Assembly: GCF_001485475.2 (NCBI RefSeq)
Contig: NZ_DF977003.1
Span: 310,001-374,000 of the forward strand
DNA length: 64,000 nucleotides
DNA from: Tepidanaerobacter syntrophicus
GTDB taxonomy: Bacteria; Bacillota; Thermosediminibacteria; Thermosediminibacterales; Tepidanaerobacteraceae
Direction of reading: 5' to 3'
Part shown: positions 46,768 to 56,605 of the stretch, one piece after another
How the letters are laid out: each line of letters starts with the position of its first letter
Position numbering within the stretch: position 1 is the stretch's first letter
Made by a program: the position numbers and the translations under genes
The notes under the pieces: generated by a model
Databases searched by the model: none
Told to the model about the DNA's origin: nothing
The model's input: the letters and a program-made list of their open reading frames with translations, nothing else

Positions 46768-49293
46768 ATGATTAATGGCAATTATAAATGGGAAATAGGT
46801 ACGAAAGAAGAAGTTGATATAGCAGAGAACAATCTTCATCCTGTAATTCTACAATTACTGAAAAAACGAGGCATAATTACACAGGAGCAGATTCAGCGAT
46901 ATATATACCCGAAACTTTCGTATTTATACGATCCGATGCTTTTAAAAGATATTGATAAAGCCGTAGAGCGGATTAAGAAAGCGATTTTAAATAAAGAGAA
47001 AATCGTGGTGTATGGAGACTATGATGCAGATGGCATAACAAGCTGTGCGATAGTTATAAAATTGTTGGAAAAATTAGGTGCCTTGCCTGAGTATTATATA
47101 CCGTCAAGATTAGATGAAGGGTATGGGCTTAACACAGATGCCATACAAACAATAGCCGACACAGGAGCAAAACTTATTATAACAGTAGACAACGGCATAA
47201 GTGCGGCGGAAGAAGTAGAATTTGCAAAAAAATTAGGTCTTGATATTGTCATTACCGACCATCATGAACCTTCGCAAAATATACCCAATGCTGTTGCAAT
47301 AGTAAATCCAAAACAAAGAGACTGCAACTACCCATTTAAAGAATTGGCAGGCGTAGGAGTTGCACTTAAACTTGCATGTGCATTTAAGATAAATGATGCA
47401 GCCCTTGAAAAGGAATTCCTAGAACTTGCAGCTGTTGGAACAATAGCTGATGTAGTGCCTCTTTTAGATGAAAACCGGATAATAGTTAAGAACGGTCTTG
47501 CCTATCTGGAAAACCCAACTAACAATGGCCTTAAAGCAATGCTGACACAAATGGGATTGAACAATGCCGCTTTAGACACTGGAAAAATCGGCTATCTGAT
47601 AGCTCCGAGATTGAATGCGGCAGGGAGAATAGGAAACCCGGAAACTGCATTAGAACTTTTATTGTGCAAAGATGAAGCTAAAGCATATGAACTTTCATCA
47701 TCTCTTGAAAAAATCAATCAAGAAAGACAGGCAATTGAAGTCAAGATTTTCGATGAAGCTAAAGTAATTATAGAAAAAGAGAATCTTGCAGACAAGTCCA
47801 GTATTATAGTAATCTCAAACTCTAACTGGCACCCTGGCGTCGTAGGTACTGTCGCTTCAAAGTTAGTTGAATTATACAAGAGACCGTGCATAGTTATATC
47901 TGAAAACAATGGTGAGGGGCGCGGTTCCGGAAGAAGCATTCCGGGGTTTAATCTTTTTGAAGCACTAAGCGAATTCTCCGATCTTTTTATGAAATTCGGA
48001 GGACATGAACAGGCCGTTGGCCTTACTATAAAAACAGAGAACATTCGTAAACTAACAGATGAATTGAACCGTCGCTTTAATATAAAGGATATTGAGCTTA
48101 TAACAGAGCCTATACTCAATATTGATTTGGAGCTTAATCAAGATGACATAAGTCTTGAACTTGCTAAGCAACTTGAACTAATGGAGCCCTTCGGTTACGG
48201 AAACACAAAACCGGTATTTGCATGCAAGAATTTACAAATTCAGACATCAAGAACGGTAGGCAGCGACTTTAAGCATCTGAAGCTGCGCCTTAAGAGCCGG
48301 GAAAACAATATTGAAGCAATTGGCTTTAATTTTGGAGGGTATAAAGAAGATTTAGACATGGCTTCCATAATGGATATAGCATTCTTTTTAGAAGTAAACC
48401 GATGGAATGGCAATGTTGAGCCTCAGCTTAATATAAAAGATCTAAAGGTTCCGTTTTTCAGAGATGAACTGCTCATTAAAATAGAAAACAAATATTATGC
48501 AAACTTTAATTCTTATTTAACATATCTAAATAAAAATGATAGGCAAGTCCCTAATGACATATATAAAAATAAATTTATTTTACCCGGCGAGAATCCAAAA
48601 GCTAAAATTGACTATATAAAATCAGTGCTTGATCCAAAACAAAAAACAGCAATAATTATAAATACACCCTATAAAGCCTGGGAATTTGCAAAACAACTTC
48701 AAGAATGCGATGATATAAGTTACAATGAGTTTGAAATAGTGTACAATATTGACTCGGAACTGCCGAAAATCCTTAGCGACAATATCATTGCTATAAATCC
48801 TGCTTTTGACTGTGGCAAAGCATGCTGTGATAACATTGTTTTTTATGATGCTCCTTTTAATGAAAATATATTCAAAAAGCAGCTTGCGCAAATCTTGCCT
48901 GATGCAAAAATACACCTACTGTTTAATAAAGAGGATTTGCGTTATAATTATCTTGTATGCAGGCGAATTTTCCCGACGATTGATGAGCTAAAAATAATTT
49001 ATCAAGTGCTATCAAGGCTTTTTTTAAACGGTTCTAATAATTTATTGGATCTTAATTTACTGGAAGACATTCTTAAAAAGCAATTAAAGATAGATTTTAA
49101 TAAAGCTTACCTGTTAAATGTATTAAAAGTTTTTCAAGAGATGGACATTATTCGCTACAAGATCGACGGCAACTATATGCACATCTTAGATTACAAGAAA
49201 AACGGCAGAAAAATTCAATTAGAGTTTTCCGATACATATATGAATCTTTATTTACTTAAAAAAAGTATTATAGATTTTTATAGTAAATTATAA
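46768..49293 (+). CDS. recJ: Single-stranded DNA exonuclease RecJ
   Basis: 5'-3' ssDNA exonuclease of recombination and mismatch repair. 841 aa, the long Firmicutes form with an extra C-terminal domain after residue 560. DHH-family motifs are VYGDYDADGITSC (81-93), TVDNGISA, VITDHHEPS and NPK near 195. The DHHA1 motif is GRGSGRSIPGFNL, then KFGGHEQAVGLTI. An OB-like domain follows at about 465-560. ATG behind TCGGAGG. Confidence 0.95.
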   Translation: MINGNYKWEIGTKEEVDIAENNLHPVILQLLKKRGIITQEQIQRYIYPKLSYLYDPMLLKDIDKAVERIKKAILNKEKIVVYGDYDADGITSCAIVIKLLEKLGALPEYYIPSRLDEGYGLNTDAIQTIADTGAKLIITVDNGISAAEEVEFAKKLGLDIVITDHHEPSQNIPNAVAIVNPKQRDCNYPFKELAGVGVALKLACAFKINDAALEKEFLELAAVGTIADVVPLLDENRIIVKNGLAYLENPTNNGLKAMLTQMGLNNAALDTGKIGYLIAPRLNAAGRIGNPETALELLLCKDEAKAYELSSSLEKINQERQAIEVKIFDEAKVIIEKENLADKSSIIVISNSNWHPGVVGTVASKLVELYKRPCIVISENNGEGRGSGRSIPGFNLFEALSEFSDLFMKFGGHEQAVGLTIKTENIRKLTDELNRRFNIKDIELITEPILNIDLELNQDDISLELAKQLELMEPFGYGNTKPVFACKNLQIQTSRTVGSDFKHLKLRLKSRENNIEAIGFNFGGYKEDLDMASIMDIAFFLEVNRWNGNVEPQLNIKDLKVPFFRDELLIKIENKYYANFNSYLTYLNKNDRQVPNDIYKNKFILPGENPKAKIDYIKSVLDPKQKTAIIINTPYKAWEFAKQLQECDDISYNEFEIVYNIDSELPKILSDNIIAINPAFDCGKACCDNIVFYDAPFNENIFKKQLAQILPDAKIHLLFNKEDLRYNYLVCRRIFPTIDELKIIYQVLSRLFLNGSNNLLDLNLLEDILKKQLKIDFNKAYLLNVLKVFQEMDIIRYKIDGNYMHILDYKKNGRKIQLEFSDTYMNLYLLKKSIIDFYSKL

Positions 49294-49324
49294 GCCTTTT
49301 ATCTGAAAATATGGAGGAAATTGA

Positions 49325-49843
49325 ATGGATTTAAAAGGAAAAATTAGAGTAATTGAAGATTTTCCCCAGAAGGGGATTAGTTTCAAAGATATTACAACCC
49401 TTATCAAAGATGGAGAAGCATTTAAATTCGTAATAAAGTCTCTAGCGGATTTGGTAAAAGATAAAAATGCTGATATTGTAGTGGGACCGGAAGCCCGCGG
49501 ATTCATTATAGGTGCTCCTCTGGCGTATGAACTTGGGGCCGGTTTTGTACCCACAAGAAAAAACGGTAAACTTCCGGCAAAAACCCTAAACGCTGAATAT
49601 AAGTTGGAATATGGAACAGATATTATCCAAATGCACGAAGATGCAATAAAACCCGGCCAAAGGGTAATAGTTGCTGATGATTTGCTGGCTACCGGTGGCA
49701 CAGCTTTATCTAACATAGATCTTGTAGAAAGAGTAGGCGGAAAAGTTGTGGCGGTGGCAGTTGTGATAGAATTGACAGAATTAGGCGGCAGGAATGTATT
49801 GCAAAATTATGATGTATTCTCTCTCGTAAAATATTTAAGTTAG
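49325..49843 (+). CDS. apt: Adenine phosphoribosyltransferase
   Basis: Salvages adenine to AMP with PRPP. 172 aa. Typical N-terminus (KIRVIEDFPQKGISFKDITTL), VGPEARGFIIGAPLAYELG, VPTRKNGKLPAKT and the PRPP loop VIVADDLLATGGTA. ATG behind GGAGG. Neighbour of relA and recJ as in many Clostridia and Bacilli. Confidence 0.97.
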   Translation: MDLKGKIRVIEDFPQKGISFKDITTLIKDGEAFKFVIKSLADLVKDKNADIVVGPEARGFIIGAPLAYELGAGFVPTRKNGKLPAKTLNAEYKLEYGTDIIQMHEDAIKPGQRVIVADDLLATGGTALSNIDLVERVGGKVVAVAVVIELTELGGRNVLQNYDVFSLVKYLS

Positions 49844-49858
49844 CCGGAGGGAAAGTAT

Positions 49859-52021
49859 TTGAATTTTGATTCGCTAGAAAAACAGATTTTGTCTTATAGT
49901 CCGTCAGCTGACATTAATATAGTCCGAAAAGCTTATGAATTCGCAAAAGAAGCACATGGTGAGCAGCGCAGAGTTTCAGGTGAACTGTTTATTTCTCATC
50001 CATTAGGCGTTGCTAAGATTTTAGCGGATTTAGAGCTGGACGTTCCCACTATTGCTGCCGGCCTGCTTCATGATGTAGTGGAAGATACCAGTTATACGAT
50101 AGAAGATATTGAAAAGAATTTCGGCTCCGAAATTGCGACATTAGTAGACGGTGTAACAAAACTTGGAAAACTTGAGTATAAAACAAAAGAGGAACAGCAG
50201 GCAGAAAATTTAAGAAAAATGTTTTTCGCCATGGCTAAAGATATCCGTATAATCCTTATTAAACTGGCAGATAGATTGCATAACATGAGAACATTAAAAT
50301 CAATGCCGGAAGATAAGCAAAAAGAAAAGGCAATGGAGACCCTTGAGATTTTTGCACCTCTTGCGCACCGTCTTGGAATATCTGCAATAAAATGGGAATT
50401 GGAAGACTTGGCTTTTAGATATCTGGAACCTGAAAAATACTATGAACTTGTAGAAAAAGTTGCAAAAAAGCGACAAGAACGTGAAAAGCATATTAACGAA
50501 ATGATAGCCATTTTAAAAGAAAAACTTTCGGCTGCCGGGATAGAAGCTGATATACAAGGGCGTCCAAAGCATTTTTACAGCATATACAAGAAAATGAAAG
50601 ACCAAAACAAAACCTTTGAACAGATTTATGATCTAACTGCTGTCAGGGTGATAGTTGATACTGTCAAAGACTGCTATGGTGCATTAGGCGTTGTTCACAG
50701 CCTTTGGAAACCTATACCCGGAAGATTTAAGGATTATATAGCAATGCCAAAACCTAATATGTATCAATCGCTTCATACCACAGTGATAGATTCTTCCGGA
50801 GACCCTCTTGAAATACAAATCAGAACATATGAAATGCACAAGACTGCTGAATATGGAATTGCGGCTCACTGGAGATATAAAGAAGGTGGAAAGGATAGCA
50901 GTGATTTTGAACAAAAACTGTCATGGCTCAGAGAAATACTAGACTGGCAGCGGGAACTTCGCGATGCAAAAGACTTTATGGAAAACTTAAAAATCGATCT
51001 TTTCACTGATGAAGTTTATGTATTTACTCCCAAAGGAGATGTTATAGACTTGCCCATGGGCTCTTGCCCTATAGACTTTGCCTACAGGATTCATACTGAT
51101 ATTGGCAATAAGTGTGTGGGAGCCAAAGTAAATGAAAAGATGGTTCCCCTCGATTATAAGCTAGCTAACGGTGATATAGTTGAGATTATTACATCAAGCC
51201 ATAGTCCGGGACCTAGCCGGGACTGGTTAAATATAGTAAAATCACCTCAGGCAAAAAACAAAATACGGCAGTGGTTTAAGAAAGAACGGCGGGAAGAAAA
51301 CATTGCCAGAGGAAAGGATATGCTTGAAAAAGAAGGCCGCCGACAAGGTTACGATATTTACCAGCTGATGAAACTTGACTTTATGAACAATTTATTAAAG
51401 AAAATGAGTTTTGCTAACATTGATGATATGTATGCTGCTATCGGTTATGGAGCTGTTACGACAAAACAAATACTTCAAAAAATCCTTGAGGAATATAAGA
51501 AAAGCACAAAGCTTAAGCAAGAGACAATTATCGAAAAAGTTGACACAAAAGCTAAAAAGAAAAAGAATGTGGACCATGGAATAAAGATAGATGGCGTTGA
51601 TAATCTCTTGGTGAAATTTTCACGTTGCTGCAATCCCGTTCCGGGGGATAAAATTGTAGGATATATCACGCGAGGCAGAGGCGTTTCTATTCATAGGCAA
51701 GACTGTAAGAATGTAGCAAGGGGAGATTTCGATAAAGATAGGCTGATAGATGTTAAATGGGAAGGATTTGAAGAAACTTCATATCCAGTAGAGATTCAGG
51801 CATCTGCCCATGATAGGCCGGGCATACTTTCTGAAGTGATAAATTTAGTCAGCGATATGAAAACAAATATTGACGCAATTAATGCACGCACAACTAAAGA
51901 CGGAGTCGCTGTTATAGATATGATACTAGAGATCAATAATAAACAGCATCTTGAGAATGTTATGCAAAAAATCAAAAAAATAAATGGGATATATAGTATT
52001 CGAAGAGTGATGAACCAGTAA
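49859..52021 (+). CDS. relA: Bifunctional (p)ppGpp synthetase/hydrolase RelA/SpoT (Rel)
   Basis: Stringent response enzyme, 720 aa. The HD hydrolase domain has H47 (SHPLG) and HDVVEDT (H71, D72), so hydrolysis should be active. The synthetase domain covers about 235-345 (GRPKHFYSIYKKM, IYDLTAVRVIVDT, YQSLHTTV). TGS follows at about 385-450 (VFTPKGDVIDLPMGSCPIDFAY), then helical and zinc-finger regions (SRCCNPVPGDKI) and a C-terminal ACT domain (about 645-718). TTG start at 49859 behind CCGGAGGG. Its GTP-derived signal links to gmk and apt in this window. Confidence 0.96.
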   Translation: MNFDSLEKQILSYSPSADINIVRKAYEFAKEAHGEQRRVSGELFISHPLGVAKILADLELDVPTIAAGLLHDVVEDTSYTIEDIEKNFGSEIATLVDGVTKLGKLEYKTKEEQQAENLRKMFFAMAKDIRIILIKLADRLHNMRTLKSMPEDKQKEKAMETLEIFAPLAHRLGISAIKWELEDLAFRYLEPEKYYELVEKVAKKRQEREKHINEMIAILKEKLSAAGIEADIQGRPKHFYSIYKKMKDQNKTFEQIYDLTAVRVIVDTVKDCYGALGVVHSLWKPIPGRFKDYIAMPKPNMYQSLHTTVIDSSGDPLEIQIRTYEMHKTAEYGIAAHWRYKEGGKDSSDFEQKLSWLREILDWQRELRDAKDFMENLKIDLFTDEVYVFTPKGDVIDLPMGSCPIDFAYRIHTDIGNKCVGAKVNEKMVPLDYKLANGDIVEIITSSHSPGPSRDWLNIVKSPQAKNKIRQWFKKERREENIARGKDMLEKEGRRQGYDIYQLMKLDFMNNLLKKMSFANIDDMYAAIGYGAVTTKQILQKILEEYKKSTKLKQETIIEKVDTKAKKKKNVDHGIKIDGVDNLLVKFSRCCNPVPGDKIVGYITRGRGVSIHRQDCKNVARGDFDKDRLIDVKWEGFEETSYPVEIQASAHDRPGILSEVINLVSDMKTNIDAINARTTKDGVAVIDMILEINNKQHLENVMQKIKKINGIYSIRRVMNQ

Positions 52022-52032
52022 AGGGGGATATT

Positions 52033-52479
52033 ATGCGGGCGGTAGTTCAGAGAGTAAAAGAAGCAGCAGTTTCTGTGAATGATGAGCAGATTGCCAAAAT
52101 AGGCAAAGGAATGACGGTTTTCGTCGGAATAGCTGCCGGCGATACTATAAAAGATGTTGATTATATTGCAGAAAAAATTGTAGGGCTCAGGATATTTGAA
52201 GATGACGAAGGGAAGATGAATAAATCAATACAAGATATTGATGGAGAAATTCTTATGATATCCCAGTTCACACTGTTGGGGGATGTTCGAAAAGGACGCA
52301 GGCCTAGTTTTACTCAAGCAGCTCCGCCTGATGAGGCGCAAAAACTTTATGAGGCTCTTGTGGACGCCTGCAATCAGAAGGTTAAAACAAAAAAAGGCCA
52401 GTTTCAAGCCCAAATGCTCGTTTATATATTAAACGACGGCCCTGTTACGATATTAGTTGACAGTAATAAAAATTTCTAA
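52033..52479 (+). CDS. dtd: D-aminoacyl-tRNA deacylase
   Basis: Removes D-amino acids wrongly attached to tRNA. 148 aa. Signature blocks are MRAVVQRVKEAAVSV, MISQFTLLGDVRKGRRPSF with the SQ residues of the active site, and NDGPVTILVDS containing the Gly-cisPro-like GP pair. ATG behind AAGGGGG, 11 nt after relA, the conserved relA-dtd arrangement. Confidence 0.95.
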   Translation: MRAVVQRVKEAAVSVNDEQIAKIGKGMTVFVGIAAGDTIKDVDYIAEKIVGLRIFEDDEGKMNKSIQDIDGEILMISQFTLLGDVRKGRRPSFTQAAPPDEAQKLYEALVDACNQKVKTKKGQFQAQMLVYILNDGPVTILVDSNKNF

Positions 52480-52503
52480 ATGAGAGATTTGAGGAGATAT
52501 GTC

Positions 52504-53130
52504 ATGTTTGTAAAACGCTTATCAGTCGGCCCATTAGAAGCTAACTGCTACATTGTTTCTGATAAAAAAACCGGTGAAGCTGTTGTAATAGATCCGGGCG
52601 GAGATGCTGATAAAATTTTGGACGTCATAAAATCTAAGGACCTCAAAGTAAAGTATATAATTTTGACACATGGCCATATTGATCATATCGGCGCATTAAA
52701 CGAAATAAAAAAGGCAACAAATGCTAAAATAGCTATTCATGAAAAAGATGCTAATATGCTGTTATCTCCGGAAGACAATCTTTCAATCTATGTAGGTGGC
52801 GGCTTTGCTCAAACTCCGGCAGAAATATTTTTAAAAGGTGGCGAAAGATTTAAAGTTGGTGATCTTACCTTTGAGATAATTCATACACCCGGACATACTC
52901 CTGGAGGAATCTCTATTAGAGTCGATGGGATGTTGTTTACAGGAGACACTTTATTTGCCGGTTCGGTAGGCCGTACAGATTTCCCGGGGGGATCTTACGA
53001 TGAGCTTATTAAGTCAATTAAAGAAAAACTTCTCCCCTTGGGTGACGATATTTCAATTCTCCCAGGCCATGGAGAAGCTTCCGACATTGGCTTTGAAAAG
53101 CGCACAAATCCATTTCTTGCAGAGGTATAA
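52504..53130 (+). CDS. MBL-fold metallo-hydrolase, YcbL/GloB-like
   Basis: 208 aa, one metallo-beta-lactamase domain. Metal motif THGHIDHIGAL (near residue 54), HTPGHTPGGISI, FTGDTLFAGSVGRTDFPGG and the final ILPGHGEAS give the complete dinuclear site. It resembles glyoxalase II-type hydrolases lacking the C-terminal substrate domain. The substrate is unknown. The frame opens at 52480, but GAGGAGAT before ATG 52504 marks the start. Commonly found after dtd in Clostridia. Confidence 0.88.
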   Translation: MFVKRLSVGPLEANCYIVSDKKTGEAVVIDPGGDADKILDVIKSKDLKVKYIILTHGHIDHIGALNEIKKATNAKIAIHEKDANMLLSPEDNLSIYVGGGFAQTPAEIFLKGGERFKVGDLTFEIIHTPGHTPGGISIRVDGMLFTGDTLFAGSVGRTDFPGGSYDELIKSIKEKLLPLGDDISILPGHGEASDIGFEKRTNPFLAEV

Positions 53131-53155
53131 GTATAAAATATACATCAATAGTAAT

Positions 53156-53195
53156 AAAGCCCCAGCCTAAAGATTGTAAACTAGGCCGGGGCTTT
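53156..53195. terminator. Bidirectional terminator between the MBL hydrolase gene and htrA
   Basis: AAAGCCCCAGCCTA (53156-53169) pairs with TAGGCCGGGGCTTT (53182-53195), 13 of 14. It has A-rich and T-rich flanks and lies between two convergent genes. Confidence 0.85.
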
Positions 53196-53201
53196 AATGA
53201 T

Positions 53202-54371
53202 TTATTCAGGCTTTTTGCCTACAGTTACTGTAACATATTTAGTTTGGCCGTTTCTGAGTATTACAAGAACGAGCTTGTCGTTTATTTTGGATTTACTAAC
53301 TATTGTGCTTACATCGTTGGAATTCTTTATATCCTGATCGTTAATTTTTAATATTACATCTCCTCTTTGCAGACCGGCTTTTTCAGCAGGGCTGCCGGCG
53401 ACAACATCAGCTATTATGGCGCCCTTGACTTCATCAAGCTTAAAATACTCAGCAAGATCTTTTGTCATATCCTGAAGAGCCACGCCGATATAGGGTCTTG
53501 TAATTGAACCACTTGTAATTAGTTCATCTAGCACTTCTTTGACACTGTTTATAGGAATTGCAAAACCTATCCCTTGAGCCTGAGCATTTACAGCAGTATT
53601 TATGCCAATGACCTTTCCGTTTAGTGAAATTAAAGGTCCGCCGCTGTTGCCGGGATTAATAGCTGCATCTGTTTGGATAAGATTGTTATAAACTCTGGTA
53701 GTTCCGGTGCTTTGGTCTGCAATTGTGATAGGTCTTCCCTTTGCGCTAATAACACCTACTGTTACGGTGTGATCAAGTCTGTAAGGATTTCCTATAGCAA
53801 TTACCCATTCACCTACTCTTGCGCTATCGGAGTCACCCAAGGATATTGTGGGCAGTTTTTTTGAAGAATTAATTTTTAACACTGCCAGATCCATAGATGC
53901 GTCCTTGCCAACAACAGTTGCAGTAAAAGGCTCATCAAATCCTTTTACTGTGACAGAAATCGATTTTGCTCCGCTTATGACATGTTCATTTGTTAAAATA
54001 TGTCCTTGCGTATCGATTATAAAGCCACTGCCCAAACCTTTGCTGATTTGAGGGGTTGTGCGAAAATTAAAATCATCCCCAAAAAAGTATTTAAAAAACG
54101 GATCATTAAAAAAGGGGTTTACACTTGTTTGAGTCTCTATCGTAGTTTCTATATAGACTACTGCGTCACTTACTTCATCGACTATATCGGGAATGTTAGT
54201 CGGCAAAGCAGCTGATGATGCAAGGGTAAGCGCACCCTCGGTCCCGTCTGCAGTTGCTGTTTTAGATGGATAGATGGAATTATAAGCAAAAATGCCTCCT
54301 GCTACTACTGCCATTCCAATTGTAAGGCCAATCAAGACGGCAACGAAATATTTATTTTTGATCAACTTCAA
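53202..54371 (-). CDS. htrA: HtrA/DegP-like S1C serine protease with PDZ domain
   Basis: Membrane-anchored quality-control protease facing the outside. 389 aa from TTG 54371, behind GGAGG at 54381-54385. One N-terminal helix (about 9-31) is followed by a trypsin-like domain with triad H130 (TNEHVI), D161 (MDLAVLKI) and S243 (GNSGGPL). One PDZ domain occupies about 290-385 (PYIGVALQDM, GDVILKINDQDI). Standard for Gram-positive HtrA. A TATAAT on this strand (complement of 54406-54411) is a possible -10. It is divergent from the aspS leader. Confidence 0.94.
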   Translation of the reverse strand: MKLIKNKYFVAVLIGLTIGMAVVAGGIFAYNSIYPSKTATADGTEGALTLASSAALPTNIPDIVDEVSDAVVYIETTIETQTSVNPFFNDPFFKYFFGDDFNFRTTPQISKGLGSGFIIDTQGHILTNEHVISGAKSISVTVKGFDEPFTATVVGKDASMDLAVLKINSSKKLPTISLGDSDSARVGEWVIAIGNPYRLDHTVTVGVISAKGRPITIADQSTGTTRVYNNLIQTDAAINPGNSGGPLISLNGKVIGINTAVNAQAQGIGFAIPINSVKEVLDELITSGSITRPYIGVALQDMTKDLAEYFKLDEVKGAIIADVVAGSPAEKAGLQRGDVILKINDQDIKNSNDVSTIVSKSKINDKLVLVILRNGQTKYVTVTVGKKPE

Positions 54372-54478
54372 TTTAATCAACCTCCATTTACTATGTTCTA
54401 TTTTAATTATAACCTATTTAATTTATAAATTTCGTGTGAAATTTGTTAGGGATTTGTGAAAGTTTGAGATTTGACTCA

Positions 54479-54507
54479 TTGACACCTCAGTCCAATTTAA
54501 TTATAAT
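54479..54507 (+). promoter_or_regulatory. Consensus promoter of the aspS T-box transcript
   Basis: TTGACA (54479-54484), 17-bp spacer, TATAAT (54502-54507): perfect SigmaA match. Transcription would start near 54514, just ahead of the T-box leader. Confidence 0.85.
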
Positions 54508-54513
54508 TGTCTA

Positions 54514-54778
54514 AAAGGCATACGCCAAAAGCGAAGATGAGGAAGGAGCATGCAAAGTCTTCAGGGAGAAAAAGCCGAGACTGAAAGCTTTTTCGGCATG
54601 CGCATGTAATACCTAACACCTCGGAGCTTAAATCCTGAAGTTTCTATTTTGATTAGGGATTTACGCTGAGCAAGCGTTAGACTTGTAAGTGGGATTTTTT
54701 CCAAACAGGGTGGCACCGCGGGAGAGTTCTCGTCCCTGATAATATAATTTGTTATCAAGGATGGGGACTTTTTTATTT
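54514..54778 (+). ncRNA. T-box leader of aspS, specifier AAC (asparagine)
   Basis: The antiterminator T-box AGGGTGGCACCGCG is at 54707-54720; its TGGC can pair with the GCCA acceptor end of tRNA-Asn or tRNA-Asp. The terminator pairs GTCCC (54732-54736) with GGGGAC (54763-54768), followed by six T. The 3' side of Stem I reads CCT-AAC-A-CCTCGGAGC, with AAC at 54615-54617. Aligning it with the serine T-box in this window (TCC-G-CCCCGGAGT) places AAC in the specifier position. Uncharged tRNA-Asn would then turn on aspS. The leader ends about 55 nt before aspS. Confidence 0.9.
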
Positions 54779-54832
54779 GTTAATCAGTCTGCTTATATTC
54801 GAATAAACTTACAGAAAAAGGAGTTGTTTCTT

Positions 54833-56605
54833 GTGGAAAAAAAGATTAAAAGGAACTTTTATTGCGGCGATTTGAGAGAGGAACATGAAGGCAATGATGT
54901 ATGCCTTTCGGGATGGGTTCAGACTCGTAGAGATTTAGGAGGGCTTATTTTTGTTGATTTAAGGGACCGAAGCGGTATTGTACAAGTAGTGTTTAATCCC
55001 GAATATGAAGAAGCTTTTAAAAAAGCTGATGAAATACGAAGTGAGTATGTTATCTCTGTGAGAGGAAAGGTATCTAAACGGCCTGAAGAAAATGTAAATC
55101 CAAAAATTCCCACAGGCTATATAGAAATAATCGGCCAGGAAATAGAAATTCTCAGTAAAGCAAAAACCCCGCCATTCTTAATTGAAGATGATGCAAAAGT
55201 TGATGAGATTGTAAGACTTAAATATCGTTATCTTGATTTAAGAAGACCGAAGATGAAGGAAAATATAATCTTTAGGAGTAAATTAAATAAGGCTATAAGG
55301 GATTTTTTAGATGAGAACGGTTTTATTGAGGTAGAGACGCCGATTCTTACTAAGAGCACTCCAGAAGGTGCACGTGACTATTTGGTTCCCAGCAGATTAA
55401 ATCCCGGTAAATTCTATGCTCTTCCTCAATCTCCCCAATTGTTCAAACAAATATTGATGATAGGTGGAATGGAGCGTTACTATCAAATCGCTCGTTGCTT
55501 TAGGGATGAAGATTTAAGAGCTGACAGGCAGCCGGAATTCACTCAGCTTGATATGGAAATGTCTTTTGTGGATGTTGATGATGTAATTTCATTAAATGAA
55601 AAACTTATCAAATATGTTGTCGAAAGGGTTACTGATATAAAAGTTAATATTCCTTTCCCTAGAATTACTTATAATGAGGCAATGGAGAAATACGGTTCAG
55701 ATAAACCCGATACACGTTTTGGCATGGAAATGGTCGATGTATCTGATGCTGTTATAAATAGTGATTTTAAGGTGTTTAAAGATGCAGTTGAAAATGGCGG
55801 AAAAGTTAAGGGAATAAACATTGTAAATGGCAGCAATCTCTTTAGCCGCAGACAAATTGATGAATTGGTAGAAAAAGCAAAAGAATTCGGTGCAAAAGGG
55901 CTAGCATGGATAAACATCGCGGAAGAAGGAATAAAATCTCCAATTGCCAAGTTTTTCAGCAGCGAACAAATAGAAAATCTTATTAGCAAATTCAATGCTA
56001 AAACAGGAGACTTAATAGTATTTGTAGCTGATAAAGACCCCGAACTTGTTATGACATCACTTGGAAGCCTTAGACTGTATCTGGCCAAAACTTTAAATCT
56101 TATAGAAAAGGACAAGTTTAACTTTTTGTGGGTAACTGAATTTCCTTTATTGGAATACAGCGAGGAAGAAAAAAGATATGTGGCAAAACATCACCCCTTC
56201 ACATCTCCCATGGATGAGGATATTTATCTGCTTGAAAGCGAGCCCTGGAAAGCGCGGGCCAAGGCTTATGATATCGTCTTAAACGGAACGGAGTTAGGAG
56301 GAGGCAGCATAAGAATACACAACACTGATCTTCAGGAAAAAATGTTTGAAGTTCTGGGTTTCTCAAAGGAAAGGGCTTGGAACAACTTTGGATTTTTGCT
56401 CAAAGCCTTTGAATACGGAACACCTCCCCACGGAGGCATAGCCTATGGATTAGACAGAATGGCGATGCTACTTTTAGGGCTTGATAGCATCAGAGACTGC
56501 ATAGCATTTCCTAAGACACAGAATGCTTCATGCCCCTTAACAGACGCTCCGAGCGAAGTTGACCAGAAGCAGTTAAAGGAATTACACATACAACTGAAAA
56601 TTTAA
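54833..56605 (+). CDS. aspS: Aspartyl-tRNA synthetase (bacterial type)
   Basis: Class IIb synthetase, 590 aa, the bacterial length. The N-terminal OB anticodon-binding domain is at about 12-105 (CLSGWVQTRRDLGGLIFVDLRDR). Catalytic motif 2 is FRDEDLRADRQPEFTQLDMEMSF, the GAD insertion is at about 290-410, and motif 3 is GIAYGLDRMAMLLLG. GTG 54833 is chosen behind AAGGAG (54817-54822); an earlier open frame runs back into the T-box terminator. The Asn specifier upstream suggests it may also charge tRNA-Asn (non-discriminating). The leucine in RRDLGG is the residue found in the discriminating E. coli enzyme, so the question stays open. Confidence 0.94.
   Translation: MEKKIKRNFYCGDLREEHEGNDVCLSGWVQTRRDLGGLIFVDLRDRSGIVQVVFNPEYEEAFKKADEIRSEYVISVRGKVSKRPEENVNPKIPTGYIEIIGQEIEILSKAKTPPFLIEDDAKVDEIVRLKYRYLDLRRPKMKENIIFRSKLNKAIRDFLDENGFIEVETPILTKSTPEGARDYLVPSRLNPGKFYALPQSPQLFKQILMIGGMERYYQIARCFRDEDLRADRQPEFTQLDMEMSFVDVDDVISLNEKLIKYVVERVTDIKVNIPFPRITYNEAMEKYGSDKPDTRFGMEMVDVSDAVINSDFKVFKDAVENGGKVKGINIVNGSNLFSRRQIDELVEKAKEFGAKGLAWINIAEEGIKSPIAKFFSSEQIENLISKFNAKTGDLIVFVADKDPELVMTSLGSLRLYLAKTLNLIEKDKFNFLWVTEFPLLEYSEEEKRYVAKHHPFTSPMDEDIYLLESEPWKARAKAYDIVLNGTELGGGSIRIHNTDLQEKMFEVLGFSKERAWNNFGFLLKAFEYGTPPHGGIAYGLDRMAMLLLGLDSIRDCIAFPKTQNASCPLTDAPSEVDQKQLKELHIQLKI

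Noticed and set aside
54781-54832. Longer aspS reading frame starting at 54749
   Set aside because: That start lies inside the T-box terminator hairpin and would add 28 residues not found in AspRS; GTG 54833 has the AAGGAG site.
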